Part shown: one piece after another, positions 23,210 to 35,826 of the stretch
Position numbering within the stretch: the stretch's first letter is position 1
Layout: the number at the start of each line of letters is the position of its first letter
Made by a program: the position numbers and the translations under genes
Source: Gyromitra esculenta
Taxonomy: Eukaryota > Ascomycota > Pezizomycetes > Pezizales > Discinaceae
Assembly: GCA_038503075.1 (NCBI GenBank)
Contig: JBCAML010000003.1
Location: forward strand, 3,038,001 to 3,102,000
Reading direction: 5' to 3'
Length of the DNA stretch: 64,000 bases
The notes under the pieces: generated by a model
Seen by the model: only the letters and a program-made list of their open reading frames with translations
Told to the model about the DNA's origin: nothing
Databases searched by the model: none

Positions 23210-23839
23210 ATGCAACACAGATCACTAAGGCCCCGCAATCCAAATGTCAACTACCTGGATAATCCATCTACAGCTCAATTACGGAAAAATACATCACCAA
23301 ATCCCTCTAGTACTGCGCCTGTAGAAGATATTCAGCCTCTACAGAAAACCGCTTCTCCTGCAGGGACTACACACCCCCTCACTCAATCAAAACCACAGCC
23401 CCGGAACATAAACACTTCTCAAGCTAGAGCACGAGAAATTCACCATGGCAAGTCGTCCCCAAACTCTCTACACTCCCAAAAATCAAGGAGAGGTCCAAGA
23501 AATCACGAATCACGAAAAATCACTCGGCATCGTCGCTACAATCATCACTGCCAGAAGTGCCCGACGTTGATCCGTTCAAGCATACAGTCCCGCTCCACAT
23601 AGCATACAATGTACCACGGATGTAGATGAATGTCTGTCACTAAGTGGCGGTGCTAGCAGTGCTAAACTCGGCCACCGACTCAACTCAAACCTAAGGAAAC
23701 CCTCAAAATTTTGCAGCAAGCTTACAGGAAGTAGAGGGCTTCAAAGGGTGTAAATTAAAGATGAAGAGCACTAGAATACTAAGCGTGAAGAGAGGCACCA
23801 CCGCCAGCACCGCCACCCGGTGACAGACTTTCCTCTACA

Positions 23840-24200
23840 CCCGTAGTGCTTTCGTAAGAACTATGCTCACTTGACGTTAAGCCTCGTCATGTTTTTCAGC
23901 AATTCTTTACCAATGCCATCATTGACGTCATGGTGGTGAATACCAACTTGTGCGCTGATCAACAAATTCAGAGCCGGGAAGTTGAGGGAGGAAGAAAGTG
24001 GAAAGCAGTAACGGCGGATGAATTCTGTATTTGGCTTGTGATTCAAATTCATATGGGTATTATTGGAGTGCCACCAGGTCGCTATTGGAGTCAAGATGTG
24101 AGATTGTTTGAACGAAATGGTCTACCTACAACGCTTTTTACAGACAAAAATTGTCAACGATCAACACATCTGTGTAGGCATGAACTAGATAGATCGCGAT
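23840..24200 (+). pseudogene. piggyBac-like transposase remnant
   Basis: The frame around 23890-24170 reads FFTNAIIDVMVVNTNLCADQ, then RKWKAVTADEFCIWLVIQIH, MGIIGVP and YWSQD. This order is that of the N-terminal part of the piggyBac-type DDE domain (DDE_Tnp_1_7: a TN-x-YA motif, then RKW-x-x-VT and a YWS-D motif). Upstream 23210-23602 is a Pro/Ser/Arg-rich frame that may be its N-terminus, but frameshifts and stops intervene. The catalytic aspartates are not readable downstream, so the copy is dead. Confidence 0.6.
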
Positions 24201-24218
24201 GTGTTAAATAGTTAATCG

Positions 24219-24320
24219 TACTCATGTCGCCGACAACGGACTGAACCACGTGACCTGGTTTTGGTGGTGAATTTGCTATATGCGGTCACGTGGTTCAGTC
24301 CGTTGTCGGCGACATGAGTA
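24219..24320. mobile_element. Hairpin MITE, family A, copy 2
   Basis: A 102-base element with perfect 37-base arms (24219-24255 and 24284-24320) around a 28-base loop. The arms begin tactcatgtcgccgacaac and end at ccacgtgacc. Copy 1 is at 6133-6234. The perfect arms suggest recent insertion compared with the diverged copy. It sits between piggyBac-like and Mutator-like remnants. Confidence 0.88.
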
Positions 24321-24379
24321 GTTACATCAACAAGATCAGTTTACGAAAATTACTGTTTATCTTGCATGTTTACAGGCCA

Positions 24380-24765
24380 AAAACCCCAGTATCTACGCCA
24401 ACTCGCAAACCGTAAATAATTCCGACGGAGAGCCAGTGTTTCAACGTGTTTTTATTTGTCCTTTACAGTCAAAACTTTACTTTATCTGCATGCGAAAATT
24501 CATGTCAATGGATAGTACTTTTCTTAGAGCTGGTATGTTCAGACTCTTCTTTTAGTCATCGGTGCTGGTGCTAACGGTCATAATCTTCTTGTTTGGGCTG
24601 TGATTGAGAGTGAAAATAAAACTTCGTGGACTTGGTTTCTTTCTCACTTAAAAGTTTCAATACCCTAGTATTTAAAAATGACTTTAATTAGTGACCGTTA
24701 TAGAGGTTTGTTAGCAGCGGATGAAGTACTAGGGGGTGAAGTAGGGTGGGCACTGCTATTGCTCC
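24380..24765 (+). pseudogene. Mutator-like (MULE) transposase remnant
   Basis: With several frameshifts and stops the plus strand reads FQRVFICPLQ, then MSMDSTFLRAGM, GAGANGHNLLVWAVIESENK, TSWTWFLSHLK and LISDRYRGLLAADEVLG. This is the order of the MULE DDE domain: D-x-TFLK, the V-E-x-E-N-x-x-SWxWFL block, and SDRxxGL. The first catalytic Asp (MDSTF) and the second (ISDR) are visible; the zinc-ribbon and the C-terminus are not. Clearly inactive. Confidence 0.72.
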
Positions 24766-26489
24766 TGGCTCGGGATTCACCTGCAGGCAGGTACTAATCG
24801 ACGGTTTCTCCATTTCTGAGGCCCAGGAGTCGTGGGCCGAGGAGGTCGAGAGGTCGGGTCGATAGGTGGTCTAGGTTGAAGGTTTCAGAGTTTTGCTGGT
24901 ATTCGTTGAGACTCGATGGCATCGAAGAGGATCTTTCAATACCAACTCTTCCCCCCCTCCACAGCTCCCTATGAAGCCTGATAAACATGCCTAACGGATT
25001 GAGAATACTATGTATTAAATATTAAATAGAGTTAACTGGCAAAGTGTGGAATTCAAACTAGCTTGAGTCCACTGGGAATAGAGCTGCACCGCTACCTGGT
25101 GCCAGACTTACCCTCACACCCGAGTACAGCATGATCTCTGTGGGTGCACACACAGCCTCAGCTATAGTTGACGCCGTACCGGTCTTCCAGTGTTTGCGCA
25201 TGCAATACAGCGCCTAGCGGTAATTTTCAGAAGACTAATGGGCACATTTTTCGTTCCCGGAAAAGTGCCAAAAGAGGGCTCAAGTGGGTTTTCTTGGATG
25301 CTCCTGATCCTCAGGCGTTGATGTCGATTCCAAATTATCTGGAAACTAGCCGCCCAGCACGGTCTATGCAACTGGCCCCCATACCATGCAAATACCCTAT
25401 GTCAAAATCGAATAGCTAAGGAGATAAACCAATCCTCTTCTTCCCGCTTACTTCTCGAAACCACAATTGGTTTGCATTCTGCAACACAATAAACCGGGAA
25501 ATGGTAGAACGCACACACCATTGGCATGGGACACTACCGTGTATGCAGGGTACTCGTCGCAATTCTGTTACACGGTCCGAAATTGTTCGATCTCTGGTAG
25601 CCACCCCCCCCGGACGCCAACCTTCCCCTTTTGGCCGAATCGAAGATCAGTACCTTTGATATTAGCTTGAAAAGTACTAAGATGTTCAAATTTCATACAA
25701 ATACCTAAGATTAGTCTTTGTGTAGCGAGCCATCACTTTCATGCGTAACCTAAGAAGCACGTGTGCCTATATGTAATTTCCCTTCTCCCAGCGTTCACTA
25801 GCTTCATCAGCCCAATACTTTCGGTTGTGCCCTCGTGCTACTAGACCGGTTACGCGTCATGCGGTTAACGTCTATTACGTGCGGGTCTTTATCTTTAGTT
25901 TAGTCTCTCATTAGCTTAGTAAAACTCGCAGCTCACCCATACAACGCCCTAAGTATTTCACGATGCACCTCAACAATCATTTGAGGAAATCTATCACCCA
26001 GTAGCAAATCCGCATACCCAGGCATCGAACTTAGAAAAACACAGACCCCACAAACACTGATAACGTATGGCACTGCATGACTCAAAGATCTCACAGAGCA
26101 TAATCCGTGAATATTTTATAGCTTCTTAAGCTAGAATTCCCATCGTCCTATCCATCATCACACTTTCATTCACATATCAAGGTGAAAAATATAGTAACAA
26201 AATTACTGTGCGTACAATGCTTGAAAAGGCCACAAAATCGTAGAGATCTCTATAGAAAATAGAGAAGTCTGCTGTCCAGAAAAGGCACATCATGCGAAAA
26301 GAAACACCAATTCATTCAAAACAGACCCTACCATAACCATTGTAATCACCCACCCATCCATTCACACAATCGTAGTGACTCAAATACCTAAATATCCATC
26401 TACACGCTCATTTTCGTCATGTATATGTTGAATATAATTATTGCAATCTTATAAACCCCTGGTCCCAACCGAAATTCTGCTCAGAAATC
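24766..26489. other. Gene-free region downstream of ssd1
   Basis: No frame resembles a known protein. The stretch 25900-26489 directly follows the ssd1 stop codon (minus strand) and is likely its 3' untranslated and terminator region, AT-rich with several tata-type words. Confidence 0.35.
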
Positions 26490-29400
26490 CTACAGAGCAT
26501 AAGGGTTCAACGACCGGATGGTTAAGCATCTACAACAAAAGCACTGTAAGTAATGGATATATAAAATAAATTATACTTGGAAGAAAACATACGGAGGACT
26601 CTTGCTCAATTCTGTCTTCAAGAATACCGGTACTCTGGTCAATTCTCGAACTTCCTGGATATAATCGCCCTTCTCCTCACGTAGCGTGAACATATGTAAG
26701 TATTTGTCCTTGTTTGATGCTTCCCCGCCGTCGGCCTTGTCACTACCGAGCGGCGCAACGGACATCTTGGGATCGGAGCGAGTTCGATGAGGAGTTTGAG
26801 TAGAGGTAGGCGAATTTTTTGTTGGTGACCCAGGCATGCTCTGAGTTGGTCGGGTACTGGTTTGAGGTAGCGCCAAGGTTGCTTGCTCAGGGGTGTCTGA
26901 AACTTCTTCATCACCATCGTCGTCATCAAAAAGCGCATCTACATCATTGATTGATAAAGAGGAAATCTCCATCATCTTGCGCTGCCTCTCCTCTTGCTCT
27001 TGTGTCGCCTTTGCCGCAGCCGCAGCCGCGGTTGCCGCCGCGGCCGCATTTGCTGCACGAAGAGCAGCACCGCCTTTTGGACGTTCATCCTCGGGAATAT
27101 AGACATTCGACTGAACACCTTTCTCCCAGTAAAGCTCTAAAACACGATTGTTCTTGTCGAATTCGGCCTTTTTCAGAGGAAGCTGGTCGCAATGTACTCG
27201 TTTTTCAAACCCATATTCGGGGATAAGAACGTCGAAAGCAGATTCATAAACGTTGATAACAATGGCCTCGCAAATAAGCTCACCGTTCTGATCTTGTCGT
27301 CGTTTATCCACTGCGCGACAAAGCTCAATATGAATGCTTTGTTCTTGCGCATTCTTCGCTGAATCCTTCTTGACGTTGCATTGTTCCGCCGTCTTGGCCA
27401 ACGACTCAATATCTTCGGTAAATTCGATAGCACCCTCAGATAATACCGCCTCAAGCTGACGTTGCACAATGATGTCGGTATAGCGACGGATCGGGCTTGT
27501 GAAATGGGTATACAGCGGAAGGTTGTACATGTAGTGACCATGTACTTCGGCTGGTAATTTACCACCAACGAAATACTTGGCACGTTGCATTCCCTTTATG
27601 AGAACAGTTTCCATACCCTATACACCTGTTAGCAATGCCATTTCAACGCCAGCGTGGGGAGCAGCAAACCTTTCGCACAACATCATCTTCTAGACGAAAC
27701 AGGCTTGTTTGGAGAGCGGCGCTGCTTGAAATATCAATCTTGTGATTTAGTCGATTCATACGCTCTCCGAAGTTCTCGAGACGACGTTGGTTTGGGCGAG
27801 AATGACGACGCAACAAAGCCTTCTCGGGAAGCCCAACAGCGATCTTTTGCGCAACAACTGAGTTTGTCTTGACCAATAACTCTTCAAGCAACTCGTAGGC
27901 TGGTCGGGAGTGAAAGATGTTATCTTCGACAGGGATATTCTCATCGTCAAGTAAAGATACTAAACGAAGAGCAGGAATATTAATATTCTCTGCACCATAC
28001 CTTTGTTGGCGAAGTTGCCTCGTGATATTCTAAGGAAAATTAGCACCTATTCAAATAAACTACTGCTTGGTCGAAGCTTACGTGTAGAACATTGATATCT
28101 TCCTTAAACCTCACCACTGTGTTATCACCATCAACACTAGAGATGATGCTGTCGACATCCCCATACACGAAATTGGCGTCATTCCTGATGATAGCTTTTC
28201 CAACCCAGGTTTCTCCTTCGATGAGTTTCCCATTCTCTGTATTGACATGGAAGACAACGCTATATGTAAATCTATCTTGGCCTTCCTTCAGGGAAACAAG
28301 CTCGTTGGCCAACTTTGCAGGCAGCAAAGGCACCGATCGATTGATTAGTTCGACACCTGTGCCTCGTTTCTTCGCTTCCCTGTCTACCAAAGAGTTTGGC
28401 TTAACGAAGTGGGAGACGTCCGAAATATGAACACCAATTTCCCATATACTCTCTGACACTTTCTCCGTATGGAAGGCATGGCTGATGGAATCACTACTCT
28501 TAGAGTTGATACTGAAAGTCTTATATTCCCGGAAATCTTTACGAGCAGAGATGACCTCTTCACTCTCACTTTCTACAGTCCAGTTGTCGAAGCCAACGGT
28601 GCGAGTGACAGCATCAGAGAAGTCATCGGGCCCAAAGTTGTTGTCGCGAAGGAGCGCATCCGTCTCAACCTTCATATCGCCCATCTCCCCAAGTTGCTCG
28701 AAAAGTGTACCGAACGGATGTAGTGAAGTAATCGGCCACCGCTTGATACAAGCCACGAAAATACGGTTTGCGTAGGCTTGGTGATTCTCGACAAAATCGC
28801 GCGGGGCTTGCTCGGTTGGGATGGCGATTAGGGGAACTCTCTTATCGGTTGGCTTAAACCAAACAATTTTAGGTTTGTCTTGCGATCGTTCCGGCTGAGA
28901 CGGTCTTCCAGAGTGGCCTTCACGAGCTGCACGTTCTGCTTCTTGCTTTTCTTTTGTAGCTTGGCTACTTGGTCGTAGCAACCCAAGAGTACTAAAAAAA
29001 CGATGTCAGCTAAAATTAAGCTATGATTTTACCAGGCGAAAACATACCCCGAAAACATTTGTCCAGCAACCCGCTCGATAACAGCAACAATATGACCAGC
29101 AAACAGCGGTTTCTGTTCATCGCTAACCTCTTCCTCCTCAACCAACAGTAGGCTTTGGCCTTCGACCTCAACATCGTCATTCTTCTTCTGAGTAGGCCGC
29201 TGGCGAAGACTGCCCCTCCTTTTGATGCCACCAGTTTGTTCTTGGGCACCCTCCGAATTTGCACCAGTATCGGCAGTATTGCTTGGAGTGTTTACGCTGG
29301 AGCCCCCTCTGGTGTCGCTAATATCCTTGCGCTTCTTCTTCTCTTCCTTCTCACGTTTCTGGCCCCAAACTTCATCAACATCAAGAAGCTCAACAGCAAC

Positions 29401-31149
29401 AAGATCACCCTCTAAGGCCCTGTTCCTGTCCTTGCTTCCACAAATGAAGATATCGGCATCTAGCAGCCCATCTTGAGTAGAAACATATGCATCACTCCTA
29501 TTCTTCTTGTTAACTCTCAAAATACCGGACACTAATTGTCCGTTACCCAAGAGGGCAGGCAAGTTAGCTTGAGGAAGGTAAGGAGTAAACAATGTTTTCC
29601 GTTGCTGTTGCTGATTCGGGAGATTTTGGTTCCCGACCTGGCTCATGTTACCGAGGCCAAGTGTCTGAGCATTCATAGCAACTTGCTGCATCTGGAGCTG
29701 AGTCAGTTGTTGCTGCTGCAACAAACTCGCGTTGACAAGCTGGGGTTGACCTGTGGCAGGATTGATAAAGATGCTTTGACCCCCAGGACCAGGTATCATA
29801 AGGCCGGGTTGCGTAGGGAATTGGAATGTTCCGATGGAGGCTCTTGTACGATGGCCCGGTTGGAAACCAGGATTAAGTTGCCCCATGTTCTGGTTGAGGT
29901 TATGGAGGTCGACTGAAACATTGGATTGATGGCCTTGTTGTTGGTTTTGGTTCTGATTGCGCCAATTACCTTCATAGTTCCTAGATCCTTGACGATTATG
30001 ACCCTGAAAACCGGAATTACTGCCACGGCGCTCCACATTGCCCCCTTGCTGCTGATTACCTCCTTGACCACCTTGGTTTGCGGCAGCTGCGCCTGCACCA
30101 GCGTCATTTGTAGCCATAGGTAGTGGGAACTGAAATCCACCGATACGACCTCCAACAGGGGGTCTACCATTCATTCCAACAGCAAGACTCTGACTCCTCC
30201 CATGTCCACCTACTCTTCCTGCTCTAGGGGGGGCGAGAGTTGCGCTTTGGTTAGCTGTTGTAGTTGTTGTCGCAGGTGTTTGGGTGGTGCCAGCGTTTGC
30301 AGCAGCCACGGGAGTATCTCCAGATGGGGTCACGACACTCGTGGGGGTTGTTCCACCAGCCGGGTTGGGCTCGTTCGCGCTTACACTCGCCGAGGCTCCA
30401 GGTAGAGGAAATTGAAATCCACTCTGCTGCCTCCGGGCTTGAGCTAGCTCAGCAGCCTTTTTGGCCTCAGGAAGAGCAAGCGAGTGTCGACGCTGGTGCC
30501 CTCTATCAGCGCCACCTTGCCCTGGGCCCCCAGATGGTCGGCGTTGAGGAGCAGCGCTATTGCCACCAGTAGAATTAGAGTGATTCAACGAGAATTCGCC
30601 AAATGTGGATCCAGATGTTCCAGATGAGGGAGCAGGAGGAGGACCGCCGGCAGGACCCATGCCTGGCATAGCAGATTGATTCCGTCTGTGCGCAGATGGC
30701 TGAGTGGGTGCTCCCTGGGGAGCAGTACCTTGCTGGTGTTGAGGGAATTGAAATCCACCTTGCTGCTGCTGGGGTGAAATATTCGGAAGCTGGTGTTGGA
30801 TCGGATTGAAAGCTCCCGGCGCTAAATGTGTTTGCCCTTGTTGAAGCAAGCCCATATTTGCATACTGTTGGTGGGCCGAAATCATCTGCTGCTGCTGAGC
30901 CTGCAGCATTTCAATCTGTTGTTGTAGAGCCAATTGCTCCACTACGCTCTGTAAGCATGCTATTTGATATGCGGCACCTACTCTCCCGTCCCTTTGAAAA
31001 TAGCTTGGAGTTTGGGAAGCTTGTCCTTGACTATAAAGAGAAGTTGACATACTCATCAATGGGGTCAGCTCCGAAGGAGACCTCCTGTGTGCGATGTGCA
31101 ACCTACGACCCCCGGGCCCAGTTGGATTTTGCTGCTGTTGTTGCTCCAT
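26490..31149 (-). CDS. ssd1: Ssd1, RNase II-like translational repressor (pseudonuclease)
   Basis: Five predicted exons: 31149-29048, 28991-28082, 28029-27670, 27617-26593 and 26529-26490, giving 1478 residues. The N-terminus is Gln/Gly/Asn-rich and disordered, with the conserved HIAHRRSPSELTPLM. FTPYLPQANLPALL begins the cold-shock region, then ISARKDFREYKTFSINSKSS leads into the RNB domain (about residues 850-1190), with ELINRSVPLLPAKLANE and HYMYNLPLYTHFTSPIRRYT. The RNase II active-site aspartates are replaced (SINSKSSDSISHAF), as in Ssd1/Sts5. A poly-Ala tract (about 13 codons) lies in the C-terminal part. Ssd1 binds mRNAs of cell-wall proteins and is controlled by the NDR kinase that Mob2 activates. 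The last 40-nt exon gives CLTIRSLNPYAL-stop, the family ending. Confidence 0.95.
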
Positions 31150-34100
31150 CGCAATGGCAAAACGTTATGTAACGTTTCTAGAGAATAATAGACTGGTCAG
31201 TAACACAATTAGGTGGCAAAACTCCATACAGCAAGCAACGAACAAACTAATTTGGGGTCTATATTTTGCTCTCTAAACGAGGCTCGTTGCCAAAGCTTTC
31301 TTTCTCTCTTTCTTTTCCCCAATGAGTGATGTTGAAAGGACAAGTAATTTACCTCGGTGAAAGCGAGTTCTATAACTCAGTAGATGACGACACACCAACG
31401 AACGATGGAAATTAAGACCGGTAAGCGGCGTCGACTGATTAAAGCTAAAGATCAGAAAAGTTGAAATTTATCAGAATTATTTGGACTAAAACTAGTCACG
31501 AGTAGAATATATTTATCATACCAAAAGTTTTTGATAAAGTTCAATTATGCAGAATCGTTATTTGTTGAATCAAAATCAAAGAATAGCGAAGAGTATTGAT
31601 TATGCGGTATCCAAAAACGCGAAGAAAAATTAGATTCGTTAACGATATAGGATCCTTAGTTCCGATTGTGGATTGTTTCCTCGTGAACACGCCGTTTTGA
31701 TGATGATGAGATCAACAAAAGTGGTGAAGGAGAGACTAGTTATACTGATCAATTGAGATCCCTCCCTGGATGGACTGCTAGCTTTGTTTGCTAGCGTTTT
31801 GTGAGATCACCGTTCAAGTCTTATGGGCAAGCGACCTGACGATGCCTATGCTGCGTTGAAGCGCTGTGGTGAGGGGATGATATGAATTTAGGGAGAAGCG
31901 AAGGGAGAGTCGATGGCAGAAAGGAAGGAAGGAAGGATCACAGCGAAAGGTAGGAAGAGTAAGAGATTGTTAGTAGGGAGGGTGTGTGTATTTATTTTTT
32001 AGGAGATGTGTAGACGGGGACGCAGTGGGTTTTATTTGATGCCAATTGTGCGCAATGTCGATTGGCGGGGGGTGGGGGCAAGGGTTGGTCCGTGGAGCTA
32101 AGGAGAGGGGTGGGCTAATCAGATATGGTCAGAGAAAGGCCTGACTGGGACAGAGTATGTGAGTGCACAAATAGGCAATGGGCATGTAAAGGAAAGGAGG
32201 GTTGCAGATTGAGATTCGAACGAGTGGTTTATGTGAATGGGTAACAAGTGGAAACCTGGAAGGAGGGACGGGACAAGGGCTGACTGGGACGAATCAAAAG
32301 ATTGACCGATTGACTGGTTTACTGGAGGATGATGGATAAGGCAACTAGAGCAAGGGTGGTGGTGTACGAGAGTTGATAGGCACAGACTCCCGTTGGGCGT
32401 TGGACGTTTGGGGGGCGGACCAGCAGACGAGAAGGAATGAGTTGCGTGTTCGGGATTGGCAACAGGCAGCACGGGACAGACGAACGAGCAGAGGGAGAAT
32501 GGAATTGTGGGTTTCTTTCACATACCTTTGGGTGACAGAGAGCACGTCGTTTGAGAGAGCGACGAAGCAGTGCTTAGAGGAAGGAAGGAAGGGAGAATAA
32601 TAACAAGGAGAGAGCTCGCTGAGAGGACTTTGGCGTGCGAGGGGCTCATGTGCTTACTGGGATTATTATCGCCCCAGCGGACACCAACCCCATCCATCAC
32701 CAACCCTCGCGGAGAACGCAAACAAGCGACTTTGGCTAGACCGGGAGACGGGAACCTTGCGACACTTGGCGTCATGTCTGTTCAAGCGAAGTCCACTTGC
32801 CACACCTGCAACAGCATACGTTCGGTGCTTTGCTCTAGGCCGTTTCTTCCTCTGCTATGTATCAAGGTTGTCCTGGAATCTTTCCGAGAGGCATTGCTTG
32901 TCAGCTTGCTTCAATTAGGCTGTCATCACGCAATTGCTCTGAACCCCTTACCTCAACGCTTGGAGAACACTGATATCGGATCTTTCCGGCCCTTCCCCGT
33001 ACTTCATCGAAATCACGAATACCCCAGTTTCAACGAGTCCCGAGATGCCCTGTACTCGAGTACGCAGTGACACATAAGCTATTGATGGGGCCTCCACTGT
33101 TTTTTTGTCAACAGAGACGCGATTTATGCCAATTGAACCCGTCGCACCAAAAATATTTGTGGGGTGCATGACCATGGTCCAAAGACATCAGTTTTGTACA
33201 TAGGTATCACCTCATGGCGCGTCCAAGGGATTGTTTATGCACAAGCTTCCATATTCTGTCACATGGTACAACCGACAGCTCCATGCACGGTAATGAAACC
33301 TCCTGAACTTGAATGATTAATGACCGAACAATACTCAGTAGACCTGGGAAGAAAGAACTTACGTTTTTAATTTTATCTTCCTTCCCAAGGAAATACTCAA
33401 GAATGATTCAATTAGCATTTATGTTGAAGTGGGATTTAACCCCATTATCCCCCAGCATAGCTCGATTAAGAACCGGGGGGCTGTCCCGAGAACGATGATA
33501 TAGAAACGACAGTCGGGCGCGCGACCATTTTTTGATTGGTGAACATACTCACCTAACCAACCCGCCGGTTATTCTTAAGGAATATTATTGCATCGAAATT
33601 ATATACCTGATAGATAAGGGTAACTCACCAAAGCAAGTCAGATCAAATGCTAGCCCTCGCTAAATCTTCTCGTTACAACAGGGCAGAGAACTATCGGAGT
33701 TCACCAACCCTAACTTCCCTGTTCGGCCTAAACCAAAGGGGCGACTAAATAGGTACCCATTCCCTAGCCGGTCCCAGGAAGACACCAAGCCAGAGCTTAA
33801 GCTTTACAGTCCGGAATGTCTCCCACAAACGGAAACCCCGTTTATTATAAGAAAATACCAAGCACCCCCGATCAAATACATGTACCTATGGTGGGCGCAT
33901 ACCAGCTCGGAGGAGATTACGATTAAACTATATTATCGTCGGCATCATTCTGGCGGCAACATATGCGATTGAAGGCTGTGCTAGTTGGGTTGTGTAGTTG
34001 AGAATTGGCAAATAGGCTTTTAAGTGGAATATCAATAGCTACCCATTGTGGTTGAATGCGACGGTAGTTCCGGCGGTGGGATTACTGGTGGGATTGCTAT

Positions 34101-35826
34101 ATGTAGTCAGTCATCATACCCCCTCTTCCGCGTGTGAGGATTACAGACTTACTTCCGCTCCTCCTTTTCCATGAACGTAAGTACATCTGTATTTGTTTTC
34201 TGTTGGTTCCAGTTTGTTAGGCTCCAAATAGAATGATCGAATGATGCATCGCTAAATGCAGATATCCTCCTTCAAGGACATAGTTTTCTCAAGGGTTGAA
34301 ACATTTTAAGAAAAGTAGTTTTCAGAGCCGATAAATTTCAAAGTCTACGGTTAGGGCTCAGCCCAGGAAACTCATTGCGACACCATCACATTAGAGTTTA
34401 AGAACATGAATTTCACAACCTCCAACCTAGATGTATGTAGTACATGTATATAGCACAAACAGTATATTGCATGTATTTTTCTATATCTCCTAGACCCCGA
34501 TATCTAAACTACGATATATTACTCGAAGACGGATATATGCGATGCTTCTATCCCTACCCAGTCCGTGCCAGTGGTTTTTAATACTCCTTTTTCTGATCAA
34601 AATCGGGTTACATATATCTGCATGTTTTCCCTGCAGCGTTTCTAGTCTACTTTACCAAGTATCACTAAGATCACTCTAACGTGTTAAAAATTACCTATTA
34701 TCTGAATAATTTCACTACTGTTTTCGTGAAGTTATCAATAAACCCTTCGATGAAGCTCTGAGAGTCCTAACTTTTAAACAATGGACTTGAATTACGTTTA
34801 TTGGCTGGTTTATAGACTTTGGAACCAAGAAACCGGCTGGAGGAGACCAAGAAGTGATATCTAAGCACATAGTAAGCTCAGCACTGAGAGTTACATGTAG
34901 ATAACCGGTGTCCCCCACCCCTTGGTCTGGTAGAGCTGACCCCCCTGCTAAAGGAGCCTATCTTTCGATCCCAACTGGTGAGATTTTAGTTAACTACCTA
35001 GCACTGTGTTGAGCCACAGTAGACAGAGGGGCCAACACCTTTTACCAGAAAAAGGGATAGCTACGTAGTATGTAGGAAATGGCGCAGCGAACGTCGCGAT
35101 ATTGCTTCAACAGAGATAAAAGGAGTTAACGAACCAGCCAAGAAAAAGCCACGTAGGAGGCAGGGCAGAAGATACCCGTTTAAAGAAACAGAGAAAAACA
35201 TATGACAACAACTGAGGCATCGCTGGTGGGAAGAAATCGTGCAACATGAGATATGTGCCGAGGTTATTCTTGATTAGGTCACACGTAGAATACCTAGGTC
35301 GGTAGTATCTGGCGAACGGATTCAAGGAGCAATACCACTATCAGATGAGACTTTTCGTGGGGAAGGATGCGGTTAACCAATCAGACGCAGTCACAGAGGA
35401 TGGGAAGTAACATATGGCGAGTGATGGGCCATGAACCGTAAACATTATCTCGCAGGTTAAGAGATGCATGGCGTAATCCAGTGCGACGGGGCCGGGACAA
35501 CTAATGGCCTGCGTTCCACCTTGAAAAATGTACCCAATTGGAGTGATTGGAATATCCTCATTATGGTTTAGACCTGGATGACCTGTTGCCTGGTATCAAG
35601 TATTTTTTGTTGTTGTTGGAGGGGTGTTGGGTGATCCTCAGTTGCACAGTGCGCCACATACATAAGCCTCGGTCCCAACACAACAAGACAGAAGTATCTT
35701 CTTGGCAGCCTTGGGACTAAGACCCTGTAAATACATGTACATGTACCTACTCTCCTTAAGTCTCCACCGTCTTCATCACGTATCCTCGCCCACCCCCATC
35801 TAAAATTGAAATTGCCCTTTTTTGCA
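31150..35826. other. 4.7 kb divergent intergenic region between ssd1 and tsc13
   Basis: The first ~1.5 kb (31150-32700) is purine-rich on the plus strand, so pyrimidine-rich in the ssd1 direction, and probably holds a long ssd1 leader and promoter; minus-strand frames such as 32119-32472 could be upstream ORFs but are low-complexity. From 33000 on I see no gene. TACATGTA octamers occur at 33877, 34441, 34892, 35732 and 35738. Confidence 0.4.

Noticed and set aside
32119..32472. 117-codon minus-strand frame upstream of ssd1
   Set aside because: Composition follows the pyrimidine-rich leader; no domain. Could be an upstream ORF but I cannot support it as a gene.
34920..34990. tRNA-like stretch (tctggtagagctga ... 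tttcgatcccaac)
   Set aside because: It has A-box and B-box-like words but the acceptor and T-stems do not pair and no anticodon arm forms.
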